DNA from: Naegleria lovaniensis
Lineage: Eukaryota > Heterolobosea > Eutetramitea > Acrasida > Naegleriidae
Assembly: GCF_003324165.1 (NCBI RefSeq)
Contig: NW_025407823.1
Coordinates: 744,001-808,000 of the forward strand
Reading direction: 5' to 3'
Length of the DNA: 64,000 bases
Shown in pieces: positions 24,950-35,200 of this stretch. Both the position numbers and the translations under genes were made by a program. Numbering within the stretch: the stretch's first letter is position 1; every line of letters starts with the position of its first letter. The notes under the pieces were generated by a model. That model made no database searches, was not told the DNA's origin, and worked only from the letters and a program-made list of their open reading frames with translations.

Positions 24950-26308
24950 ATGGACATCGTGTTTGTCCCTTTTCCGAGCCAAAAATATGGAGAGCAAGAA
25001 CAAGTTCATGGTACTCCCGAATATTTTACATTGAACGAAAAAGAGTCCATCAAACAATTACATTATTCTGCATGGAATAATTCATTATTTATTGTTAGTC
25101 ATTCTGGAATTGTTTATTTGATCAAAACGTCGGGCAGTGACGATCCTAACATTCCAGAAGGAATTTCAAAATTACATCCGTTTGATGGATCCACAAGTCT
25201 AAGAGTAAAAGAAGTGGTATCGTACACGGAGGCAATTTTATTTGTTGTTAAAGACATGATCACGCAAGAAAATTACATTTATGGAATAGGTAGTAATGGA
25301 TACTATCGTATGAGTTTTTCTAAGGATGAAAGTTTACATTGGTCTACACCGGAGCTCATGTTTTCTCCTAAATCTGAAGTTGTTGGTGCGAATAATAACG
25401 ACACATTAGAGATTTCTCATTGTGGATGTTGTTACTCGTTCAGCTTGTGTATTATTAATGATCGTGATGTTCATTTTACAGGTCAGAATTGGGTTAGATG
25501 TAGTGATGAATATCTTTCAAGTAACTCGTACCATGCATGGAAATTTAGAGTTCAACAATTCAAACAACGTGTCTTGAAAATGGAGTGTGGAGATTTTCAT
25601 AGTGTCGTGTTGCATGATGATCATACGGTATCAGTTGCTGGAAGCAATAGCTCAAATCAATTGACATCATACCCCAATGAAACGTTTGAGAGCAATGTTC
25701 CTTTTGTTAACATTCCAATTCACTACCTTTGTGTATCCAATGTGCTTTCAGGAAGTAACACTGTTCTTTATGTTTCAGAAGAAAACGAGCAGTGTAAAGA
25801 CTTTTATTTCTGCGGTTCTAAAAAGTATAACTTTGGAGAATATTCAACACCTTCAACATCAAATCCAATGCTCGAACACAAACTTGTCAAATTTAACAAC
25901 AGCAGCAACAGTGGAGAAGAAAATAATGTCTTTGACAATTTTTCAAATATTTTTGACGCTCAATTTACAAGAGATCTCTTCATGGGAAGGTCGATCTGCA
26001 ATCCTAAATTGATCTATCTAGTGGGAAACTCTTATTACAGGGGCGTTCAATATAATGGCAATTTTTTTGACATTTCAAAGGTTGTTCCCTTCGATCGATA
26101 TTCAAAAGGAATGTTTCCTCGCTCTAGAGAAGCAGATTTTTACAGAAATATTGTGAAATTTGCTCTTCAGCATTCAGGTTACGTTATTTATTTCGACTAC
26201 AGCAGAGGATTGGTCTTGCTATTTTTCGAAAAACTTCTGAAGGCCACAAACACAGCAAATATCAACAATCACCGCCTACTGGATATCACAGTGGTCACAC
26301 ACCATTAA
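24950..26308 (+). CDS. RCC1-like beta-propeller protein
   Basis: 452 residues from the ATG at 24950 (the frame is open slightly upstream but without ATG). The protein consists of propeller-like repeats: CGDFHSVVLHDDHTVSVAGSN is close to the RCC1 signature (CGxxHSxxLxxxGxVxxxGxN), and CGCCYSFSLCIINDRDVHFTGQN and YFCGSKKYNFGEYST are degenerate copies. It looks like a whole seven-bladed domain with no clear extra domain. RCC1-like propellers act as GTPase exchange factors or as binding scaffolds; which applies here cannot be said. It is divergent from the formin, with about 120 bases between starts, so the two may share promoter DNA. Confidence 0.75.
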   Translation: MDIVFVPFPSQKYGEQEQVHGTPEYFTLNEKESIKQLHYSAWNNSLFIVSHSGIVYLIKTSGSDDPNIPEGISKLHPFDGSTSLRVKEVVSYTEAILFVVKDMITQENYIYGIGSNGYYRMSFSKDESLHWSTPELMFSPKSEVVGANNNDTLEISHCGCCYSFSLCIINDRDVHFTGQNWVRCSDEYLSSNSYHAWKFRVQQFKQRVLKMECGDFHSVVLHDDHTVSVAGSNSSNQLTSYPNETFESNVPFVNIPIHYLCVSNVLSGSNTVLYVSEENEQCKDFYFCGSKKYNFGEYSTPSTSNPMLEHKLVKFNNSSNSGEENNVFDNFSNIFDAQFTRDLFMGRSICNPKLIYLVGNSYYRGVQYNGNFFDISKVVPFDRYSKGMFPRSREADFYRNIVKFALQHSGYVIYFDYSRGLVLLFFEKLLKATNTANINNHRLLDITVVTHH

Positions 26309-26394
26309 TTTTGCATTCAGGTATTTACCCTAACTCCAACTACACCATGATTTCATTCTAATCACATATATAATAAAATTTGTCAGAATTGTTA

Positions 26395-26995
26395 TTAAAG
26401 TTTCGACAGCTTTTGCTCGGGAAGCCTCATCAACGAATTCCATATTTCATTTCCATCCCCTGGTAAAGTCACAACAAGCGTACGACCAGAATTTGGATAT
26501 TTCCAAACCCACATCCCAAAGGGAATTGCATGATGATGTCTAACTGCGCTTGAGACGAGTCCTATGATATGCTTATTATTCATTCGAGTCAGAGTGATCA
26601 GTTCCGAAAGCATTTGTTGTTGTGACGAATAGTCGCAAAACTCATCATCGTTGAATTCAAGCAAAATACCTATTTCATGTTCGTCTGCTTGGTATGCAGC
26701 TGCTGTAGAGGTGGATTGGTTTTTGAGATACTGAACAAAAGACTGCTTCGAAAGAGGTACTAGCTTCATCTTGAGACAATTTTTAAATAGCTGTTGTTGT
26801 TGATATCTTGTAAGACCTTTAGAGGCCTTTAATCACCCCTTTTTTGTTCAGACGGTTGACAATTTTTTGGAGACTTAACACTTTACAGTAAGGTTTGAGG
26901 TTTTCCATGTTGTTGAGAACACGTTCTGTAAAAAATTCTCTTGTTGGCTTAGATGCGAGAATCATCAATAATAGCAAGTCGGAGCGAATATTCAT
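26395..26995 (-). CDS. Hypothetical protein, frame interrupted near 26819
   Basis: Two coding-looking segments lie in adjacent frames: 26995-26819 (ATG at 26995, ending at a TAA) and 26769-26395 (ATG at 26769, open upstream to about 26826). Skipping the first base of the TAA (26821) joins GVIKGL to KGLTRYQQQQLFK, giving about 200 continuous residues. The DNA at the junction is a near-duplicate (AAAGGCCTCT then AAAGGTCTTA), so a 10-base duplication could be the cause. A 46-base intron GTGATT...CAACAG is also phase-compatible. The N-terminal part is helical and Leu-rich; the C-terminal part has a beta-rich segment with FGMWVWKYPNSGRTLVV. No family recognised. It may be one gene with a sequence error, one spliced gene, or a decaying gene. 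Confidence 0.45.
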
Positions 26996-27170
26996 ATGGG
27001 TCAATAAGATTCCATTTTGGAAAATTGAAAAAAAAACAATAATCAACACCCGTCATTCACACCTTCTCATTCAAATCCTTGTTGTTCAGTTATTCATTGA
27101 ATCCTCATCACAATAACTCAGCAAAATAATATCATCTCTCTCTCACTCACAACCAAACAGAATACCACAC

Positions 27171-28934
27171 ATGATGGAATCCCCACAACAATCCAGCACC
27201 ATGCCACAACAACACGAAGCAGAACAACAACAGGACGAATTGTCATCGGCCTCCTCTCCACAATCATCATCATCAGCCTCCTCTTCCACTAAGAAACAAA
27301 CCAAGAAGACCTCTAAAAGACGACCACTCAAAAAGTCTTCAGCTGCTTCTTCTTCTTCGGCATCATCAACGACCGAATCTACTCCACAAGATGACACTGA
27401 CCACACCAACAACGAGCTCACATCCACTAACGCCTCCTCAGAAACAACTAATACAGCTTCTCTCAACAACAATAGACAATGGGTTAAAGATGAGTCCTTC
27501 CAAAACCAACAAACAGCAGCCTATTCCATCCTTGTTGGTATTACGACTCGTGATGAATCCGAGCCTGTCTATGATACTCCCTGCAAAATGTACTCATCTC
27601 TCAGATATAAACTCCAATATAAGTGTACGGTGAATATGGACGCATGTCATGACTTGAAAGAGAGTCCCAAACTTTTAATGTGCCGTGTTACAGTCATTGA
27701 TGAAGATACTGCGAAGGAAATTAAGAAGGATGGAAAGGCCATCATTGACGATTCTCTCATCTCTCTCAAGCAAACCTCATCTGGAGGTGCTCTCTCCTTT
27801 GAAGCTACCCACAAAATCAAGTTTAAAGACGTGAGTTTCCATTATAATAAGAGCAAATGGAGACTCTTGCTTCAATTATATTCCGATGCTCATGGTTCTA
27901 TTAGCACACCTGTGGTTGTACTCAAATCGGCAGGCTTCCTGGTCTATGCTCGAAGACCTAAGGTCTCAGAACGGGGAGCCTCCGATGGTCTATTAACATC
28001 GGGAATGAATGCACCTACTTCGTCCAACGCAAGTACTTCTTCTGGTACTGCTGCTGCCAATGGTTCAACCGATGTCACCTCTCATCACGATGAAAGCTCA
28101 GTAACAGGAGCTCATGTCGTGGCCAGTGCTCTACTCAACCAAGCATCTGGAGATAAAAAGAAGAAAAAGAAGGGGGCTGCTCACATGGATTTGAAGAAGA
28201 GAAAACGTTCCACTTCCATGGCTGGTAACACTACTGTTCCATTAAAGATTGAGAAAAAACAAGAGCCTTCCAAGTTGTTGACAGCTTCCAATGGTGAAGA
28301 TACCCTCAATGCTCAACAACATGGTTCTGATCAAGTTTCTGCTACAACCACTGAAAATGCACCAGTTGCTTCATCCTCACCAAAGACCCTTAAACAAAAG
28401 AAAAAACTCATGGACAAATTCTCAAATACCTTAGATACATTGCTCAAGTTGCATGACGAAATGGATCCCAATGACAAGACCATTGCTTTTGAATTATTGC
28501 AACAAAAGTTGTATTCACACTTTTATTCAAACTTGGTGGAGCAACAACAACATTGGATTCAAATGACTCAAATGCCTTCTCCTGAAAATGGTGACATGGA
28601 TCATTCGTCTCATCATGCTCATCACGACGAGAATGGTGGTATTCATATTGATGATCATCACCAAATTGAGGATTCCAACGCCACCATTCTTCAGGCTGGA
28701 AGTGCTGACGATATTGAGCATGATTCATTCAGTTGTGCTCACCAAAATCAACATCATGCATTCCCAACTCATGGAGATACTCAACAACACAATTCTTGTC
28801 ATGACTCTGGTCTTTTCTTGTCACTCTGCGAAATTGGTTCTCATCATAGCCACAATCATCAAATGAGCACTAGTTTGTCTTTTGAGACTGAGAGCATTTT
28901 GGCATCATCAGATTTCCATCCTTTATTCAATTAA
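27171..28934 (+). CDS. Unrecognised protein with a conserved-looking beta-rich core, probably nuclear
   Basis: 587 residues from ATG 27171. The first ~110 residues are Gln/Ser/Thr-rich with a basic KKQTKKTSKRRPLKK cluster. A folded, low-repeat region of about 150 residues (about 27510-27970) has alternating hydrophobics and ends in VVVLKSAGFLVYARRPKV, preceded by SKWRLLLQLY. This organisation resembles the Ig-like, p53-type DNA-binding domains (an inference from pattern, not a match to a named family). A Lys-rich segment, GDKKKKKKG, and KKRKRS follow, then a Ser/Thr region. The C-terminus is His/Asp-rich, near DHSSHHAHHDENGG. The basic clusters suggest a nuclear protein. Alternative: a scaffold with a low-complexity tail. 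Confidence 0.6.
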   Translation: MMESPQQSSTMPQQHEAEQQQDELSSASSPQSSSSASSSTKKQTKKTSKRRPLKKSSAASSSSASSTTESTPQDDTDHTNNELTSTNASSETTNTASLNNNRQWVKDESFQNQQTAAYSILVGITTRDESEPVYDTPCKMYSSLRYKLQYKCTVNMDACHDLKESPKLLMCRVTVIDEDTAKEIKKDGKAIIDDSLISLKQTSSGGALSFEATHKIKFKDVSFHYNKSKWRLLLQLYSDAHGSISTPVVVLKSAGFLVYARRPKVSERGASDGLLTSGMNAPTSSNASTSSGTAAANGSTDVTSHHDESSVTGAHVVASALLNQASGDKKKKKKGAAHMDLKKRKRSTSMAGNTTVPLKIEKKQEPSKLLTASNGEDTLNAQQHGSDQVSATTTENAPVASSSPKTLKQKKKLMDKFSNTLDTLLKLHDEMDPNDKTIAFELLQQKLYSHFYSNLVEQQQHWIQMTQMPSPENGDMDHSSHHAHHDENGGIHIDDHHQIEDSNATILQAGSADDIEHDSFSCAHQNQHHAFPTHGDTQQHNSCHDSGLFLSLCEIGSHHSHNHQMSTSLSFETESILASSDFHPLFN

Positions 28935-29735
28935 ATGTTTTCTTTTCATGAAAACGCGTTTATACATAATGAAAGATTATTTTAGCTCTAAATGTTTAAA
29001 ACGAATTTCAATCGCAACATGAGATTGTAGTGACTCTTGTGAAGAAACGTGTCAATACAACCACTCTTCACAAATTTCTTGAGAAAAGGTTGCGCGAAGT
29101 ATTCTTACCAGAAATTAAAAATTTTTGCGAGCAGCTGCGTGACATGATACCCTCTGATGCGCAGGGGTAATCAGACGTGTTTATGTCATTCACGCATGAG
29201 CACGAATTTCGCCAAGTTTGTCCATTGAGGTACATTTTTGTCGCTTCTGCATCACAAGCTTTCACACAACTTCATACATTCCTCTTCTAGTGACTGAGTT
29301 GGTCATTTAAAGATGAGATGGATCATACAAAACTGGCGTTTAGTAACAACATGCGAATCATAGTCTCACGCACCAATGGATCTCACACACGAAGGCTTGC
29401 TCTTGAAAATTTTCAAAGAAGAGCTTGTAATGAATTGAGCGGGCACTGTTGATGGAATCAAAGCAACCTCAAAAAAAAAACAAACTCCACAACGGCGATC
29501 TGAGTTGTCGATCCACCACAACATTGTGTTGATCAAGAGAACAAGTGAGTCCTAATCTCGAGTCGGAAGTATTAAATTGTGCTTGAATTAGCTGTTTAGG
29601 AGAGTTCTTAGTCTTATGTTTCATCATCATCATACATTGTAGTACAGCATTTCTACAACACACACACATTAGAGTGAAGCCTTCTTCTCCACGACTTGCC
29701 TTTTTCAACACTAGCCTCTATCAACAACAACATCA
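28935..29735. other. Intergenic, about 800 bases, no gene seen
   Basis: One of the longest gaps in the window. Short open frames exist on both strands (for example 29068-29265 minus) but have no recognisable protein pattern. I saw no tRNA-like GTTCRA loop, no repeat and no clear regulatory array. It presumably holds the terminator of the previous gene and the promoter of the next. Confidence 0.5.
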
Positions 29736-30346
29736 ATGGAAATCAACCAAAGCCTTTGTTCACAGCAACAACAACAACCACTAGGAGTATATCATACAAC
29801 CAATGACATGGCCACGTGTCATCCACACCTCAATGAATCGTCATGCAATTATCATGATCAAGGCATGATGTTATCTCCCACACTCTCGTCGACACCTCCT
29901 GTACTTAGAATCGACAAGGATCAGAAAAGCAAAACACATCATGAAAGGCTTCAATCCCTGTCCCCTTCTACCCCTGTTGTTCCAATTCCCTCCTCTCATT
30001 GTAATTATTTACAAGACGAGTTAAATGGTAATTCGTCACTCGTTCACTCCTCCAATTGTACTTTTAACTACATGACAAACACGGATCCGTGTTTTCAATC
30101 GATATCCGTAACGACTAATCACTGTATGGAAATGGCACTGCAGCTCCTCAATTCATGTCATTTGACGATTTTTTGAAAGTCAACTCGAACAGATATTCGT
30201 TCCAGAACGACTTGGCTCTTGAAGACAACTTACAAAAACGAAAACGACAATCGAACAAGGAAGACAGACAAGAAGAAAAAGAACATCATCAAACAAAGAT
30301 GACCAAGTCAGGATTTTCAACGAGCAGCTTTTGTTTTTTTCACTAG
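29736..30346 (+). CDS. Low-complexity hypothetical protein with a frame break near 30120
   Basis: Frame 1 runs from the ATG at 29736 to 30176; an overlapping frame (open from 30119, stop at 30346) continues with SFDDFLKVNSN and a basic KRKRQSNKEDRQEEKEHHQ stretch. A one-base deletion around 30117-30122 (AAT CAC read as AAT TCA) would join them smoothly as TTN-SLYGNGTAAPQF. The sequence is Gln/Ser/Thr/Asn/His-rich, and the basic Arg/Lys/Gln segment resembles the basic region of a bZIP but no leucine zipper follows. Coding support is weak. It could be a transcription-factor fragment, a decayed gene, or noncoding. Confidence 0.3.
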
Positions 30347-30492
30347 AAATCTACAATTTTTGATTTGGCAGTAAAATCGAGAATTTGTTTTGGAAAGTCA
30401 CAACACTCTCACGTAACACTTTTCACACTATCACGACCCTATTTCACACATTCCGATCTCACGAAATCACACTCTTTTAAAAAATTGAAATC

Positions 30493-32134
30493 ATGTTGAA
30501 ATTCAACATTCTCTTTACTGCTTTACTGTGTATTGGACTGTGCCTATCACTCACAGAGGCAAAGTCATTTTTTGAATTGTCAAGACTCAGTGGTCGTTCC
30601 AACCCTTCAGGTGTTAGAAAGAGCTCACCTCTCAACCAAGCTTTACAAGGTGCTCCTCGTGTCAATCTCAACGAAATTGAAAATCCTTTCAAATACAGTG
30701 GTTTCATTGAAGTGAACTCCACATACAGTGGCCAAATGTATTACGTGTTCATGGAAGCATTGAATGGAAATGAAAATGCTCCATTGATTATTTGGATGCA
30801 AGGAGGTCCAGGAAGCAGTTCCATGTTTGGATGTAAGTAACATGATGGTGTGCTTGTATTGATACACAAAAAACTACCCAAAAGTATTTGTTGAGAATGG
30901 GCCCTACCTTGTTGATCCAAATACTCTTGAATTGGTTAAAAACAAGTATACTTGGCTTCAAGATCATCATATGGTAAGTAAGGTTCAATGCATGTCATGA
31001 GAAATTCAATATTCAACCGATATCATATAGATTTGGATTGACAATCCAATAGGAACTGGTTTTTCACATGTGAACTCCAATGGTTATGTTCATAGTGAGC
31101 AACGTGTGGCCATGGAATTACACATATTCCTTACTAAATTTTTCCAACTCAGTTTTGCGTCAAAATACAAGAAAAATCCATTGTATTTGTTTGGAGAAAG
31201 TTATGCTGGAAAATAGTAAGTGTTCCTTATTGTTGAAAATTTGATGATCATGAAATTTCATTCCACTATTAGTATTCCTGCATTTGCCTATAACATTATG
31301 AATTCTGGATTTCCTTTCAATCTAGTTGGTATTGGAATTGGTAAGTTACGATTGGTCTGATTGAACTCATTCGAATGTAATATTAACACCATGTTAATTC
31401 TCAATGAACAACAACAATCATTGTACAAAAAAGGTGATGGTCTTACACATCCCATGGATCAATTCAACACCTATGACACATTCTCCTACAGTGTTGGCTT
31501 GTTGGATGACAAACAACGAAGAAAGACTCAAGACTATCAAAATCAACTCGTTTCCTTGATTCGATCCGGTCGTTACTCTCAAGCCATGGATGTCTACAAC
31601 ACTCTGACTGATTATGTCCTTACCAATTGCACTGGAGGAATTAATCAATATGACATTCGTAATTATTTTGACACTGAAAATGATGCCTACATTAAATATG
31701 TAGAACTTCCACATGTGAAACAAATGATGCACACAGTTGGTGTGAAATATTATGATTCCAGTCAAGATGTGTGGAATGCTCTCTATGCTGATATTTGTCA
31801 ATCGGTTAGATATCAAATTGAGGCATTGTTAGATTGTCCTACTCGAAAAATTAGAGTTCTCTTATACAATGGTCAATATGATTGGATAATCAATTATGTA
31901 GGAGCTGCTCAATGGATTGATGGAATGAAATGGCATGGTAGTAAGGGATATTTGAATGATGAAGGTCCAGGAAGAAAACCATGGAAAATTGGTAATGAGG
32001 TTGTTGGATATGTGCATCAGTATGATAATTTGATTCAATTGGTCGTGAATGGTGCCGGTCACTTGTCACCAATGGATCAGCCAAGAAATGTCTTGGAAAT
32101 GGTCAAGATCTTTACCAGTAATCGTGACTTTTAA
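30493..32134 (+). CDS. Secreted/lysosomal serine carboxypeptidase (peptidase S10), five exons
   Basis: Exons are 30493-30832, 30885-30973, 31031-31215, 31273-31340 and 31434-32134, with introns of 52, 57, 57 and 93 bases, all GTAAG...AG and phase-consistent. The product is 460 residues. An N-terminal signal peptide ends near LSLTEAKS. S10 hallmarks are visible: the substrate-binding WMQGGPGSSSM, the nucleophile motif GESYAGKY (split by intron 3), WIDNPIGTGFSH, and the C-terminal catalytic Asp in NGQYDWI and His in GAGHLSP. All three triad residues are present, so it should be active. These enzymes remove C-terminal residues in acidic compartments or outside the cell (family knowledge). Convergent with the Sfi1-like gene; 79 bases separate the stops. 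Confidence 0.93.
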
Positions 32135-32213
32135 TTCACACATCTTGTTTGATCAGCGTGCAATAAATATATACGCTCAACAGATGTCGTCACAGATGTA
32201 GTGTGTTGTTTGA

Positions 32214-35200
32214 TTAAGGATCTGCCATTGTTAAATATTCCATAACGTCATCCGAGTCAGAATCTGAAGCAATTAAATAATGGTGGTGATGAATGAACAC
32301 CTTACTTGCCAAAGTGTTGGGGATATTCGTGCTTTCCCTGTCAGTGTTACACACGATTGGTGATGCTGCAGCTGTTGTTGCAATATTCTCCACAGACAAT
32401 GGTTGCCAATTCAGGGATGAAAGTGATGATAGAGGTGTGGACTCTCTCCACGAGTGTATACTCACTTTGGATCCTAATTTGTGACTTGCAAGTTTGCTCT
32501 TTCTCCTCCACAAATCAAAGAATTTAAATTTCAAATTAGAGGAATGAGCATGAACAGCCCGTGCCAATCGTAACCTCTTTTCTTTCTCAATGTTCACAAA
32601 AATCTTCCAAGAATCAATGGCCTTAAATAAAATCTTGTAATACACAATATTGAGAGTAGAAGAGACATTCAGTGGAGAATCTGGAGGAAGTTTGAGAAAT
32701 CGATCCAAGCTCAAGGGAGCGTTTAGATTGGATTGAATGAGCTTTTTGTGATAGAATAAATCTGCCTTGTCCTTCTTTCTTCGTTTTTCCTTCTTTTCAT
32801 TAATATTCATTAATAAGGAAATGATGACCTTTCTTCTCAGTGTGTCAATGTAATACTGTTTCGAGCGAATCAATTGTACATGTTCTATTCTGCGATGAAT
32901 GATAAACTCTTTCAGAGATTGCATGCCCTTCTTACACAAATTTCGATGATGGAATCGATCAGCCAGCGCATTCAAGGATCTTGTCTCTTTGTGCTCAATC
33001 GTTGCTAACTTCCACCTTCTAAACATGATTTTACGCAAAAACATTCTTGGCTCCTCAATGGATCGTTCTTTAGATTCCAAAGTAAATCGTCTCCACTGAT
33101 TGAATGCTTTTCTCTGAAGAATAATGTCTACAAATTTTGTTTCAATTGTGTATTCTTTCCATGACGTTAAAATTTTTCTTGTCATGACCTTTCGATAATG
33201 TTCTGAGGCAAGAGCTCCTTTGATTTGTTCCTCTTCATTTTCGGCAATTTCTCTCTTTTCGAGCTCAATGTTATATTTGAGTCTCCACAGAATGAATACT
33301 TTTTGTTTTAAACTCGAGTCATAGGTTTTCTTAGCTAACATGAACATGTTCAATTGTTTTTTCCTTTCTTTTTGTGTATCCTTGTGTCTTTTCAATGATT
33401 TAAAAACGTATTTGGCTAACAACTTTTTGTTTTCGAATACTCTAGTCTTGGCTCTCATTCTTTCAACAGCTGCAGTGAACGCCTTACGGAGCAGTTGTTG
33501 CTTCTTTGTCCGTTGTTTCCAATGAACCATTAATTTGTGAAGTAGAGACAGATTGTACTGATCACTGACAGCTTGTTCAAATTTTTCCTTGCTCTTCTTT
33601 ACCAATAGCATTAACTTCCACTTTTTAAGAATTCTTTCTTTTTCTTTCATTCTCCATGCCACTAATCTTTCAATTAAATCAGTGTTATAATCAGGTAAGC
33701 ATGATTGTTTCATACTATTGAAAACTTTTCTAACGATGGTAATATTGTGGTATTCTTCAGCAATACAATCCTTTTCACAGATAATGCGATTGGTCGCCTC
33801 TTTCCACCTCGAAAAGAAGCTTACAAGCAAATTTGCATTGCTCATTTCTCGAATGGTAGAAATTTTCTCGTGAGCGTCTTCCTTATGATAGGCAAGAGAA
33901 TAAAAAGCCTTTCTCAACAAGACATCTTTGTGGAATTTTTCTGCTCTTCTGTCAAGTACCTTTTCAAAGAAAATAACTCGCCAATGTTGCAATGCTTTCT
34001 TTTTGAGCCTTAATTCACACACTTTTTGAGTCAAATCAGGTATAGATGTCTTCTCGAAGGCTTTAACATCTAGAGATCGTTCACAATCTTCTTGTTCTTT
34101 TTTGTAGGCATGGTACTGTCGATAGAAAGAGTGAGTATGATCTTCAGACTTTTCAATTTTGTAGATGGTTGATAAATCAATTAATTTAGCTGGGTTTCTA
34201 TCCACATAGATTAGTTTGGGGCGGTATTCAAATTCCGTCAATAGTTGCTTCTTTTCTCTGTATAGCTGAATCAGATTCTTTGTGATTTTAGTTCTAAAAT
34301 TGAGCCTGATGTTGTACGACCGATACGATTCGAGTTCATTCTCAGTTTTGAAACGATCCAAATCGTCAAACGAGTCAGCAACTGCAAATTTCAGTAGGCC
34401 ATGTTTGAGATATTTGGTTTTTTCTGCCAAATGTCTCCATCCATGAAAGGCCTTACCAAGAGTTATTCTGTCTTTCCACATGTGTGCGAGATCATTTCCA
34501 CATTGCTTAAAGAGTTGTTTTGTAATGACATAAACCAAGCTATTGAAGGCCCTTTTTTGAAGGCCATTGTAGTAATGCGTCAAAGCAATCTCCTCCTTTT
34601 TCTTATCTTCAATACAATTCTTGGTTTTTAGGCGCCACTGATGTATTACTTCAGCTTTTTTTCCAGTCCTCACATAAGATGTAAATTTTTCAAAGCGCCT
34701 TCTCAAGTCAATGCTCTTCTTTGCAAAGGTTCGAAGTCCCAGCAAGCTGTTTCGTGCCAAACCTTCATAAACTTCGTCATGCATTTTAGTGATCAATTCT
34801 TGTCTGTATTGACTGGTCAAATAGTCCATTTTCAAATAATAGAAAAATAATTTTGCCAAACACGTCGCTATTTCTCCTTCATAAATTGCTACCTGATATC
34901 GATAATTATCTTGATTTACGTTCAGAGCTGTAATGAACATTTTGGCCTTCTCATTAGCCCTTGTGGAGTTTTTAACTGTCGTTCGGAGTCTATTAATTTC
35001 TTTCAGCCTCTGTTTTCTAAATAGAGCATCCTTTTCTCGTTCTAAAGATATTTTCTTACGAAGGTCATGAATTCTCCTTTTCAGGTCTTGTACTTTTTGA
35101 TTTTTTATCATTTCTGACCGCTCAAGTTCGATATTGTATCGTATTTCTTGTAATCTCGTTATCCTCAAGGATTTTTGTTTTTCCTTTAAATAATGTAACG

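Noticed and set aside
27143-27472. Minus-strand frame of Ser/Val/Glu-rich sequence over the start of the 27171 gene
   Set aside because: It lies fully antisense to the low-complexity Ser/Gln N-terminus of the plus-strand gene and shows only composition, no domain.
29068-29265. Short minus-strand frame in the 800-base gap
   Set aside because: No conserved pattern and length within chance expectation. I also looked here for tRNA-like T-loops and found none.
31418-31816. Minus-strand frame opposite the carboxypeptidase exon 5
   Set aside because: The plus strand has the S10 family signatures and a matching exon structure; the antisense frame is a shadow.
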